A stretch of DNA of 13,559 nucleotides from Pseudomonadota bacterium (GTDB taxonomy: Bacteria > Pseudomonadota > Gammaproteobacteria > Steroidobacterales > Steroidobacteraceae). Positions 6,151 to 13,539 of the stretch are shown here, in pieces. The first letter of the stretch is position 1. Every line of letters begins with the position of its first letter. Location: the NCBI GenBank assembly GCA_947454665.1, contig CANGMU010000045.1, positions 1 to 13,559 on the forward strand, written 5' to 3'. The notes beneath the pieces were generated by a model. The model was given only the letters and a program-made list of their open reading frames with translations. It did not search any database and was not told where the DNA came from. The position numbers were made by a program, and so were the translations under genes.

Positions 6151-7566
6151 ATGTCGTTTCCCAAGTTTGACGAGATGCGGGCCGCCGATGGGTCCGTTCG
6201 CGAACACTACGCGGCGTTCCAGGCCTGGCTCGCGCAGCAGCCTGCCGAGCACCTCGCCGAAAAGCGCCGCGAGGCCGACCTGCTGTTCCATCGCCTCGGC
6301 ATCACCTTCGCGGTCTACGGCGAGGAACAGGGCACCGAGCGGCTGATCCCCTTCGACATCGTGCCGCGCATCCTGCCCGCTGCGGAGTGGCGTGAACTGG
6401 AAACGGGCCTGCGCCAACGCGTGCGGGCGCTGAATGCCTTTCTCGGCGATGTCTACGGCGAACAGGCCATTCTGAAAGCCGGCCGCATACCGTCCGAAGC
6501 CATCCTGACGAACGCCCAGTACCGGCCAGAGATGCAGGGCATCCGACTGCCCACCGATACCTATGCGCATGTGGCTGGCGTGGACATCGTGCGTGATGGC
6601 AACGGCGTGCTCCATGTGCTGGAAGACAACCTGCGCGTGCCTTCGGGCGTCTCTTACATGCTGGAGGATCGCCGCATGATGATGCGGCTGTTCCCGGAAC
6701 TCTTCTCGAAGCACGCGGTGGCGCCGGTCGAGCATTACCCGGAATTGCTGAGCGCGAACCTGCGCAGTGTCGCCCCGGGTGGCCTCGAGGATCCGACGGT
6801 CGTGCTGCTCACGCCCGGCCGCTATAACAGCGCCTATTTCGAACACGCCTTCCTTGCGCAGCAGATGGGCGTGGAACTGGTCGAAGGCCAGGACCTCTTC
6901 GTGCGTGACGACGTCGTCTACATGCGCACGACGCGCGGACCGCAGCGCGTGGATGTGATCTATCGCCGCATCGACGACGACTACCTCGACCCGCTCGCCT
7001 TCAGACCGGATTCCACGCTCGGCGTGGCCGGCCTCATGACGGCCTATCGCGCGGGCACCGTCACCATCGCCAACGCGGTCGGCACGGGTATCGCGGACGA
7101 CAAGTCCATTTATCCCTATGTGCCCGACATGATCGAGTTCTACCTTGGCGAAAAGCCTTTGCTCGCGAACGTGCCGACCTGGACGCTGCGCGATCCGGAG
7201 CAGCTGGCCGAGGTGCTCCCGCGTCTGCATGAGCTGGTCGTGAAGGAAGTCCATGGGGCAGGCGGCTATGGCATGTTGATCGGACCGGCCTCGACCAAGG
7301 CGCAGATCGAAGACTTCCGCAAAAAGATTCTCGCGCATCCGGAACGCTATATCGCGCAACCGACGTTGGCGCTCTCGACCTGTCCGACCTTCGTCGAGCA
7401 GGGACTCGCGCCGCGGCACATCGACCTGCGGCCCTTCGTGCTTTCCGGTCGCGACATCCAAGTCGTGCCCGGTGGCCTCACGCGCGTCGCCCTGCCGGAG
7501 GGCTCGCTGGTCGTGAACTCCTCGCAGGGCGGCGGCACCAAAGACACCTGGGTGCTGGAGGCCTGA
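6151..7566 (+). CDS. Circularly permuted type-2 ATP-grasp protein
   Basis: This 471-residue protein belongs to the CP_ATPgrasp_2 family (formerly DUF404/DUF407), whose ATP-grasp fold is circularly permuted; such enzymes join a carboxylate to an amine via an acyl-phosphate. Conserved blocks are EDNLRVPSG (158-166), RRIDDDYLDP (272-281), NAVGTGIADDKSIYPY (308-323), the Lys and Gly-rich loop VKEVHGAGGYGM (364-375), HIDLRPF (423-429) and the C-terminal SSQGGGTKDTW (457-467). ATG 6151 gives a start, SFPKFDEMRAADGSVREHY, typical of the family; the open frame extends to a TTG at 6067 with unlike residues. Its ribosome site is poor: GGGGA lies about 16 nt upstream. It is followed after 2 nt by the alpha-E gene and heads the Anbu cluster. 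The substrate is unknown. Confidence 0.93.
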   Translation: MSFPKFDEMRAADGSVREHYAAFQAWLAQQPAEHLAEKRREADLLFHRLGITFAVYGEEQGTERLIPFDIVPRILPAAEWRELETGLRQRVRALNAFLGDVYGEQAILKAGRIPSEAILTNAQYRPEMQGIRLPTDTYAHVAGVDIVRDGNGVLHVLEDNLRVPSGVSYMLEDRRMMMRLFPELFSKHAVAPVEHYPELLSANLRSVAPGGLEDPTVVLLTPGRYNSAYFEHAFLAQQMGVELVEGQDLFVRDDVVYMRTTRGPQRVDVIYRRIDDDYLDPLAFRPDSTLGVAGLMTAYRAGTVTIANAVGTGIADDKSIYPYVPDMIEFYLGEKPLLANVPTWTLRDPEQLAEVLPRLHELVVKEVHGAGGYGMLIGPASTKAQIEDFRKKILAHPERYIAQPTLALSTCPTFVEQGLAPRHIDLRPFVLSGRDIQVVPGGLTRVALPEGSLVVNSSQGGGTKDTWVLEA

Positions 7567-7568
7567 CC

Positions 7569-8510
7569 ATGCTGAGTCGTACCGCAGACCACATCTACTG
7601 GCTGGGCCGCTACATCGAGCGCGCCGAAACGCTGGCGCGCGCATTGGACGTCCAATACCAGCTCTCCCTGTTGCCGCAGACGCCGGATTCCATCCGTGCA
7701 GGTTGGCTCGACACGCTCGATGAACTGGGCCTGCTGCCCGAATACCGCAAGCGTCATGGCGAGGTGACCATCGACTTGCCCCCCCTGTTCATCGCGCATG
7801 CGACGGACACGTCCATGAGCATCCGGGGTTGCCTGCAGGCAGCGCGCGAAAACGCGCGCGCCGTGCGCGGCGTCATCACCTCGGAAATGTGGGAAACGCT
7901 CAACGCGACCTGGATCGAATTGCGAGATTCCGGCTCCACGCATCGCAGCGCGGCGGGCATGCAGCATTTCATCGACTGGGTGAAGCACCGTTCACAGCTG
8001 CTGCGGGGCGTGTGGCAGGGCACGATGCTGCGCGACGAGGGGTATGCCTTCCTGCGCATGGGTACGGCGCTGGAACGTGCCGACGGCACGGCTCGAATTC
8101 TCGGTGCGCGTTTGGCCACGAGCAGTGGCGGCACGGCCATCGGTGGCTTCTACCAGTGGGGTGTGCTGTTGCGCGCGATGTCTGCGTTCGAGAACTACCG
8201 CAAGCTCTATCGCGACCTGGTCCTGCCGGACCGCGTCGCCGAACTGCTGGTGCTCTGCGAGGATGAGCCGCGTTCGCTGCGCCGTGCCGTGCATGACCTG
8301 TACACCGGACTGGGTGTCGTGGCGAACCAGCGTTCCCGAGAGACCGAACGCCGCGCCGGCGCGCTGGATGCCACGCTGCAGTTCGGCAGCACGGAGTCGG
8401 TCTCGCTGGAGCGCTTGCGTGCGCTGCTGGACGATTGCGTCGAGCGGCTGAAGGACATCGATCGGCGAATCGCGCGGGACTTCCTGGTCGCGATCGAGTA
8501 TGCCGCGTGA
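7569..8510 (+). CDS. Alpha-E domain protein
   Basis: This 313-residue, largely helical protein starts MLSRTADHIYWLGRYIERAE, the hallmark of the alpha-E family (formerly DUF403). This family is nearly always encoded beside type-2 circularly permuted ATP-grasp proteins and sometimes fused to them. No catalytic motif is visible; the Arg/Glu-rich helices and pairing suggest a partner or regulatory subunit of the ATP-grasp enzyme. GGAGG lies 7 nt before ATG 7569, a strong ribosome site, and the upstream stop is only 2 nt away. The 3' end overlaps the transglutaminase start as GTGA (8507-8510). There is no signal peptide or membrane segment, so it is cytoplasmic. Confidence 0.93.
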   Translation: MLSRTADHIYWLGRYIERAETLARALDVQYQLSLLPQTPDSIRAGWLDTLDELGLLPEYRKRHGEVTIDLPPLFIAHATDTSMSIRGCLQAARENARAVRGVITSEMWETLNATWIELRDSGSTHRSAAGMQHFIDWVKHRSQLLRGVWQGTMLRDEGYAFLRMGTALERADGTARILGARLATSSGGTAIGGFYQWGVLLRAMSAFENYRKLYRDLVLPDRVAELLVLCEDEPRSLRRAVHDLYTGLGVVANQRSRETERRAGALDATLQFGSTESVSLERLRALLDDCVERLKDIDRRIARDFLVAIEYAA

Positions 8511-9313
8511 AGCTGCACATCCGACATCGCACGGTCTACCGCTATGCCGCGCCTGTTGCCTACAGCATCCAGTTGCTGAGACTGGTTCCCCGCGAAGACG
8601 GCGTGCAACACGCGCTGTCCTGGCATGTCGACGTGCCGGGGCGTCGTTGCCTGCAGACCGATGCGTTTGGCAACCGCAGTCAGCTGGTGACGGTCGAAGG
8701 CACGCATACCGAACTGGCCATCGAAGCTCATGGCGTCGTCGATACGCGCGACGACACCGGAGGCTGGATCGTCGATGACGGCAGGCTCTCTCCGCTGGCA
8801 TACCTTTCCGCCTCGACGCTGACGCAGCCGAACGACGCACTTGCCCAGCTCGGTGAAGGGCTGTTCAGCCCTGATGCTGACTTGATTGCCGATGCGCAGC
8901 AGCTGATGGATCGCGTGACTGCTGCTGTCATCTACCGGACGGGCGTGACCGGTGTCGCCGACACGGCCCAGGACGCCCTCCTCCGCGGCGAAGGCGTCTG
9001 CCAGGACCAGGCGCATGTCGCGCTGTCGGTCTGCCGTGCGGCCGGCATCCCGGCCCGCTATGTCAGTGGTTATCTGCACGACGCGGCGGCGGCCCATTCG
9101 GCGAGCCACGCCTGGATCGATCTCTGGGATGACGCGCGAAAGGTCTGGCTCAGCTGCGATGTGACACATCGCCGACTGGCAGCGGGTAACCTGTGCCGAC
9201 TTGCCGTAGGCAGAGACTACCTCGATGCGGCACCGGTGCGCGGCATGCGCCGCGGCGGTGGCGAAGAGGAGATGTCCGTCTCGGTCCAGGTCTCCGCCCA
9301 GCAACAGCAATAA
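8507..9313 (+). CDS. Transglutaminase-like (papain-fold) protein
   Basis: This 268-residue protein has the N-terminal beta region of bacterial transglutaminase-like proteins (KLHIRHRTVYRYAAPV) followed by a transglutaminase core. The catalytic triad is visible: Cys165 in GEGVCQDQAH, His201 in SASHAWIDLW and Asp218 in LSCDVTH. Family members act as cysteine peptidases or acyl transferases on amide bonds. The GTG at 8507, overlapping the previous stop by 4 nt (GTGA), is chosen because it precedes the family start exactly; the frame is open further upstream only inside the alpha-E gene. There is no signal peptide. The C-terminus ends in Gln repeats. With the ATP-grasp and alpha-E genes it probably makes or trims a peptide or isopeptide product; that substrate is inferred and unidentified. 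Confidence 0.92.
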   Translation: MKLHIRHRTVYRYAAPVAYSIQLLRLVPREDGVQHALSWHVDVPGRRCLQTDAFGNRSQLVTVEGTHTELAIEAHGVVDTRDDTGGWIVDDGRLSPLAYLSASTLTQPNDALAQLGEGLFSPDADLIADAQQLMDRVTAAVIYRTGVTGVADTAQDALLRGEGVCQDQAHVALSVCRAAGIPARYVSGYLHDAAAAHSASHAWIDLWDDARKVWLSCDVTHRRLAAGNLCRLAVGRDYLDAAPVRGMRRGGGEEEMSVSVQVSAQQQQ

Positions 9314-9322
9314 GGGTTTCGC

Positions 9323-10069
9323 ATGACGTACTGCCTGTCGATGCTGCTCGACACCGGGCTTGTGTTCCTGTCCGACTCGCGCACCAACGCGGGTGTCGAC
9401 CATGTCAGCACCTTCCGCAAGGCGACCGTGTTCGAAAAGCCGGGCGATCGCGTGCTCGTGCTGCAAACAGCCGGCAATCTCGCAGCCACGCAGTCCGTCG
9501 TGACCCTGCTGACCGAAGAGATCGCGATGGGCAAGGACCAGCCCTCGCTGATGAACTGCAAGACCCTGCACGAGGCGGCCTGCCTCGTCGGCAGTGCGTT
9601 GCGGCGGATCCATGATCGGGACGGCGAAGCCCTGCAGAAATTCGGCTTCGATTTCAATCCGGCCCTGATCCTTGGCGGACAGATCGCGGGCGAGAAGCCG
9701 CGCCTGTTCAACCTCTATGCCGCCGGTAACTTCATCGAAGCCACGTCGGACACAACCTACTTCCAGATCGGTGAATCCAAATACGGCAAGCCGATCATCG
9801 ACCGCGTGATCCGGCGGACGAGCAGCCTCAACGAGGCGGTCAAGTGCGCCCTCGTGTCGATGGACTCGACGATCCGTTCGAACCTGTCTGTGGGACTGCC
9901 GCTGGACCTGGTGATCGTCAAGCGCGACCAGCTGCGCGTCGCGCGGCACATGAGCATCGACTCAAGTAACGACTATTTCCGTCAGATCAGCTCGGGGTGG
10001 AGCGAGGCGCTGCGACAGGCTTTCGTGCAGCTGCCGGACCACGACTGGTCCCAGCCGCGCGACGCCTGA
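9323..10069 (+). CDS. anbu: Anbu-type proteasome-like protease
   Basis: This 248-residue protein is an Ntn-hydrolase of the Anbu (ancestral beta-subunit) family, related to HslV and proteasome beta subunits. It starts MTYCLSMLLDTGLVFLSDSR, so removal of Met1 exposes Thr2 as the nucleophile; Asp18 (LSDSR) and Lys33 (FRK) fit the proteasome active-site set. Other conserved blocks are TNAGVDHVSTFRK, VLVLQTAGNLAATQSV and PALILGGQI. Anbu subunits self-assemble into open-ring or helical particles, and no dedicated unfoldase is encoded here. AAGGG lies about 8 nt upstream of the ATG, and the transglutaminase stop is 9 nt before it. It ends the four-gene set and converges with the lipoprotein gene 10 nt away. 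Confidence 0.95.
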   Translation: MTYCLSMLLDTGLVFLSDSRTNAGVDHVSTFRKATVFEKPGDRVLVLQTAGNLAATQSVVTLLTEEIAMGKDQPSLMNCKTLHEAACLVGSALRRIHDRDGEALQKFGFDFNPALILGGQIAGEKPRLFNLYAAGNFIEATSDTTYFQIGESKYGKPIIDRVIRRTSSLNEAVKCALVSMDSTIRSNLSVGLPLDLVIVKRDQLRVARHMSIDSSNDYFRQISSGWSEALRQAFVQLPDHDWSQPRDA

Positions 10070-10079
10070 TGCGCGCGCA

Positions 10080-10685
10080 CTAGAACAGCAGCCGTCGGAG
10101 CCAGCCGCGGCCCAACGTTTTCTCGCAGCGCTGCAGCTGCTGCTCGTATTGCGTGGCCGTGGACTGCACGCCCCGCGCAACCTCGATCAGCCAGGCCTTT
10201 TTCGTGAAGGTTTTCTGGCGGAAACCGCCTTGTCCCTCGTGGTAGGCGAGATAGAGGTTGTAGGCGTCGTTCGGCGCGATGCGGTTTTCCTTCACCGAGC
10301 GCGCGTTGTACCAGCCGATGAAATCCACCGCGTCGGCGAAATCCGATCGGCTGGAGATCGTGTTCCCGGTGTCCCGCTTGTAATCCTTCCAGGTGCCCTT
10401 CAGCGCCTGGGCATAGCCATAGGCATCCGAAGGCCGTGGGCCGGGGATGATGCCGAGGATGCGTGTGCGCTGCGGTTTCGCCTTTTGCTGGAAGGCCGAC
10501 TCCTGCCCGATGAAGGCGAGCGAGACCGACATCGGGATCTTCCAACGGTCCTCGGACTTCTTCGCCGCCTTGAACCAGTCGCGGTGCTCTTCGAAGATCC
10601 CGCAGGCGTCACGCGTGTTGGAAGGCGGCGCCGTCGCGCATGCCGACAGTATCAGCGCGAACGCGACGGCGAGGACTGTCCGCAA
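10080..10685 (-). CDS. Lipoprotein with SLT-type lytic transglycosylase domain
   Basis: The protein, read from TTG 10685-10683, has 201 residues: a lipoprotein signal MRTVLAVAFALILSAC with lipobox LSAC and acylated Cys16, then an SLT_4-like soluble lytic transglycosylase domain. Glu62 in AFIGQESAF fits the catalytic Glu; SDAYGYAQALKGTW, DFADAVDFIGWYN and AYNLYLAYHEGQGGF are the other family blocks. Such enzymes cleave peptidoglycan glycan strands at the envelope. TTG is chosen because GGAG lies 10 nt upstream and the result is a clean lipoprotein signal; the open frame extends 59 codons further upstream but those overlap the preceding gene and are not signal-like. It starts 7 nt after that gene's stop, so the two are probably one transcript. 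Confidence 0.9.
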   Translation of the reverse strand: MRTVLAVAFALILSACATAPPSNTRDACGIFEEHRDWFKAAKKSEDRWKIPMSVSLAFIGQESAFQQKAKPQRTRILGIIPGPRPSDAYGYAQALKGTWKDYKRDTGNTISSRSDFADAVDFIGWYNARSVKENRIAPNDAYNLYLAYHEGQGGFRQKTFTKKAWLIEVARGVQSTATQYEQQLQRCEKTLGRGWLRRLLF

Positions 10686-10692
10686 GCGCGGC

Positions 10693-11628
10693 TTACTCCG
10701 CGGCCGCCCGGCCCGGGCCGTAATCGGCAGGCCAGCCTGAAGGCTTTTCATCCGGCAGGTTGAACAGCACGGCATGCACTTCAGAGATATGGCCCTGCTG
10801 GATCGCGAAGAATTCGCCCACCAGGCGATCGTTCGACGTCGCGACGCTCTGGCTCTTGGCACCGGCCTTCATGCCGAAGCGTGCGATCGACAGGACGATG
10901 CCGCGTTCCTCGTCGACCACGGCATAACGACGGTCCCAGAGGTTGCGGCCCAGGAAGGCGCCCTCATCGAACCCGCGCGAGGTGTCGTTGAACTTGCCGT
11001 CACGCACCGTGCCGGTGGTCTGGAAGCCGTTCTCGAAGCGCAGTGTGTCCGGCAGGATGCGCGCCCGGTGATAAGCCGGCGTGCCATTGGTCTGGAACGC
11101 ACGCCAATAGCCCTCGGCCGTGCCAATCAGGTCGTAGTACGAATCCCGCTCCGCCTCGCGGATCGACAGTTGCAGGCGCGGCGAGACCGTCGTCAGACGA
11201 TCCGGATCCCAAAGCCGGTCGGCCTCGCCCTTGTTGGCCTTGATCGTCTCGATCTCCGTGATGGCGCCGGCCTGCACCTTCAGGCGCAGCATCAGCATCG
11301 TCTTGCTGCCATCGGCGTTCTTCACGACGGCCTCGGTGCCTGTGTCACCGCGGCGCGTATTCACGATGTCGAAGCGGTAGACCGCGTCGCCCGCGCCGGC
11401 CCAGAGCGTGTCGGCCAGTTTCTTCTCGCTGCCGTTCTCGGTGATGCGCGCCCTGGCGGCCTGGGGCAGCCCCTTCGCGTCATGCGCCTTGAGCGCCTTG
11501 AAGTACGCATCGACATGGCCGGTCAGGCAGGCCCTGTCGCAGGACGGGCTCTGCGCCTGGACAGGCGCGTGGATGACGGCAAACAGCAGCGCGAGTGCCA
11601 GTGCACCCCGACGGAAAGCTTGGATCAT
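10693..11628 (-). CDS. Secreted protein of uncertain function (DUF8021-like)
   Basis: The 311-residue product starts with a signal peptide (MIQAFRRGALALALLFAVIH, probable cleavage after PVQAQ), so it is periplasmic or exported. After it comes a Cys pair in PSCDRACLTGHVDAYFKALKAHD, then RITENGSEKKLADTLWAG and LRLKVQAGAITEIETI. That order (Cys pair, TENG, LW, terminal EIET) resembles proteins annotated with the DUF8021 domain in bacteria and fungi; I give this from memory and hold it loosely. The rest (about 165-311) has no motif I can name and is Asp/Arg-rich. ATG 11628 has GGGGG 4 nt upstream. The frame is open for 167 further codons upstream, but that part lies antisense to the DUF502 gene. 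It is followed 7 nt later by the transglycosylase lipoprotein gene. Confidence 0.8.
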   Translation of the reverse strand: MIQAFRRGALALALLFAVIHAPVQAQSPSCDRACLTGHVDAYFKALKAHDAKGLPQAARARITENGSEKKLADTLWAGAGDAVYRFDIVNTRRGDTGTEAVVKNADGSKTMLMLRLKVQAGAITEIETIKANKGEADRLWDPDRLTTVSPRLQLSIREAERDSYYDLIGTAEGYWRAFQTNGTPAYHRARILPDTLRFENGFQTTGTVRDGKFNDTSRGFDEGAFLGRNLWDRRYAVVDEERGIVLSIARFGMKAGAKSQSVATSNDRLVGEFFAIQQGHISEVHAVLFNLPDEKPSGWPADYGPGRAAAE

Positions 11629-11724
11629 GGTTCCCCCGATTCTTGTTGTTGACGTCCGGACAGGCGGTCGAGCATAGCCTGAATTTCGGCAGCGCTCGTC
11701 CGACTGCGTAGAATCCAGAGCACC
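11629..11724. promoter_or_regulatory. Divergent promoter region between two envelope genes
   Basis: This 96-nt gap separates the leftward secreted-protein gene and the rightward DUF502 gene, so both need promoters here. Forward candidates are TTGACG (11649-11654) with CATAGC 18 nt later, and an isolated TAGAAT (11709-11714) whose transcript would start almost at the ATG. On the reverse strand TATGCT (11676-11671) is a possible -10. None is a full match, so individual hexamers are tentative. Confidence 0.3.
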
Positions 11725-12303
11725 ATGTTCAAGCACCCCGGCCGCATCCTGCTGAAGGGCCTCGTCACGATCCTGCCGATCGGGCTGACGCTCTATCTCA
11801 TCTACTGGCTCGGCGTGACGCTGGAGTCGGTGCTGTCCGGCCCGCTGCACTGGTTCATCGACCCGGACCACTACGTCCCCGGCATGGGTCTGGTGTCCGG
11901 CTTCGTCGTGCTGTTTGCGCTGGGCCTGCTGGTCAATGCCTATGTCGTCGGCCGCATGCTTCGTTTCGGCGAACAGCTGGTGCTGAAGGTCCCGATCGTG
12001 GGGACGATCTACACGGCGTTCCGTGATGTGGCCAAGCTCATGCACTCCGAGGCCAAGAGCGACCTGGAGCGCGTGGTTGTCGTGCTCGTCGGCGAAATGC
12101 GGCTGATCGGCTTCGTCACGCAGGAACACGCGGCGCTGCCGGGCGTCGCCACCGCGCAGGACCTGATAGCCGTGTACCTGCCGATGAGTTACCAGATCGG
12201 CGGATACACCGCCTATCTGCCGCGCAGCCAGGTCGAGCCGACCGACCTGTCGGTCGAGGCGGCGATGCGCATCGTGCTCACGGGCGGGCTGCAGGGGCGA
12301 TAG
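11725..12303 (+). CDS. DUF502 family membrane protein
   Basis: This 192-residue protein has two hydrophobic segments, about 8-30 (LLKGLVTILPIGLTLYLIYW) and about 56-78 (VSGFVVLFALGLLVNAYVVG), then a soluble part. The N-terminal GLVTILPIGLTLY, the PGMG before the second segment, KVPIVGTIYTAFRDV and the later AVYLPMSYQIGGYTAYLPRS are the DUF502 pattern. The family is widespread in bacteria (and related to plant LCV-like proteins); its biochemical function is not established. ATG 11725 is the only sensible start and no strong Shine-Dalgarno sequence is visible. It is divergent from the secreted-protein gene, and its TAG stop (12301-12303) touches the stop of the convergent hydrolase gene with no base between. 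Confidence 0.92.
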   Translation: MFKHPGRILLKGLVTILPIGLTLYLIYWLGVTLESVLSGPLHWFIDPDHYVPGMGLVSGFVVLFALGLLVNAYVVGRMLRFGEQLVLKVPIVGTIYTAFRDVAKLMHSEAKSDLERVVVVLVGEMRLIGFVTQEHAALPGVATAQDLIAVYLPMSYQIGGYTAYLPRSQVEPTDLSVEAAMRIVLTGGLQGR

Positions 12304-13539
12304 TCACTGCGGCTTCCACGCGGACGCCGCGGCAGCGAACGCAGCCGTTTCCTCATCGAGAGCGCTGTTGTCGCCGGGCGGGAAGTAGCTCAGCTTGACG
12401 ACCACCGTGCGCGTGGCCGGGTCGATCCAGATGTACTGGCCCTGCAGGCCGATCGCCGCGAAGGCCTCGCTGTTCGCATAGGTCCACCACTGCAGGCCAT
12501 AACCCCCGCGCCGCGCGTCTTCCGGCCCGAAGGGCTGCGTGGACTGGCGGATCCAGTCGGCGGACACGATGCGCTTGCCGTTGGCGACGCCGCCGTCCAG
12601 CACCATCTGCCCGACACGCGCGAAATCACGCAGCGTTGCGTTCAGGCCCGCACCGCTGAATTCGCGGCCCGTGCCCGGTGCGCCGTCCATGATGTAGAAG
12701 CTGTCGGCCTCCGCGCCCAGCGGCTCCCACAGGCACTTCGCCGTGTAGGCCGCGACGCTGCCGCCCGTGATGCGCTCGATGAGCCAGCCCAGCACGGCCG
12801 TGTCGATTGTCTTGTACTGGAACACCGTGCCGGGCGGATGCAGCCGCGGCAGCACGCGCGCGACGTCGGCGAAACGCGTCTGGTTCTTCACGAGCGAGCT
12901 GATGTGGTTGCTCGCCGCGCGGCCAGGATTGGCGAAGTCATAGCGCTCTTCGTAATCGACGCCCGACCGCATCTGCATCACATGGCGGATCGAGACGCCC
13001 TCGTAGCCACTGCCCTTCAGTTCGGGGATGTAAGTGGAAATAGGCGTATCCAGCGAATTGATCTTGCCCTCGGCCAGCGCGCAGCCGACCAGGATCGAGG
13101 TCACGGACTTGGTCATGGACCAGGCAATGAAACGCGAATGCGCATCGGTGCCATTGCGATAGGTCTCGCTGACGATGCGGCCGTCCTTCATGACCAGCAG
13201 CGCGTTCGTGTAGGTGCGCTCCATGAACTGCTCTGGCGTGTAGGGCTTGCCCTGGAAGCTGTAGCGGAAGTCGAGCGCGTGGTCCGCCTGCGGCAGCGGC
13301 CACACCGCGCCGCTGCGCGGCACGACCCGCGTCGTGAACAGCCGGTCCATGCTGCGGAAGGTGAAGCTCGCGAGGTCGCCGTCGTTCATGTGCCAGCGCG
13401 CGATCTGCAGCGCGACCGGCACGTCGGAGGCCGGGCCGCTGGCCAGGGGGCCCGGGAGGGTCTGCTGGGCGAGGGCCAGTGGCGTGGCCAATGCAAACCC
13501 GATGATCGTTACAAGCGGAACTCGGAACATGGAGCGCAT
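12304..13539 (-). CDS. Secreted serine hydrolase, beta-lactamase/NylB-like
   Basis: The 411-residue protein begins with a signal peptide (MRSMFRVPLVTIIGFALATP, likely cleaved after LALA) and has the serine beta-lactamase-like fold. The SxxK motif is S141-M-T-K144 in IAWSMTKS, the tyrosine motif is Tyr242 in VFQYKTIDTAVLGW, and GLQGQ (364-368) sits where class C-like enzymes have a Lys/His-x-Gly strand. The SMTK, QYKT and GLQGQ set resembles 6-aminohexanoate-dimer hydrolase/esterase-type members rather than true resistance enzymes, so hydrolysis of an amide or ester substrate in the periplasm is likely but unknown. ATG 13539 retains the basic N-region; ATG 13530 would give a protein 3 residues shorter. 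Only 20 nt upstream are in the window. Confidence 0.9.
   Translation of the reverse strand: MRSMFRVPLVTIIGFALATPLALAQQTLPGPLASGPASDVPVALQIARWHMNDGDLASFTFRSMDRLFTTRVVPRSGAVWPLPQADHALDFRYSFQGKPYTPEQFMERTYTNALLVMKDGRIVSETYRNGTDAHSRFIAWSMTKSVTSILVGCALAEGKINSLDTPISTYIPELKGSGYEGVSIRHVMQMRSGVDYEERYDFANPGRAASNHISSLVKNQTRFADVARVLPRLHPPGTVFQYKTIDTAVLGWLIERITGGSVAAYTAKCLWEPLGAEADSFYIMDGAPGTGREFSGAGLNATLRDFARVGQMVLDGGVANGKRIVSADWIRQSTQPFGPEDARRGGYGLQWWTYANSEAFAAIGLQGQYIWIDPATRTVVVKLSYFPPGDNSALDEETAAFAAAASAWKPQ

Noticed and set aside
6031..7644. 537-codon open frame on the reverse strand
   Set aside because: It mirrors the ATP-grasp gene, is rich in His/Arg/Gln as expected for a shadow frame, and has no recognisable domain.
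8207..9949. 580-codon open frame on the reverse strand
   Set aside because: It lies across three real genes (alpha-E, transglutaminase, Anbu) with intact motifs on the other strand; no domain seen.
12304..13539. Antibiotic-resistance beta-lactamase
   Set aside because: The motif set (SMTK, QYKT, GLQGQ) and the 411-residue length fit the broad serine hydrolase/NylB-like group rather than a known resistance class.
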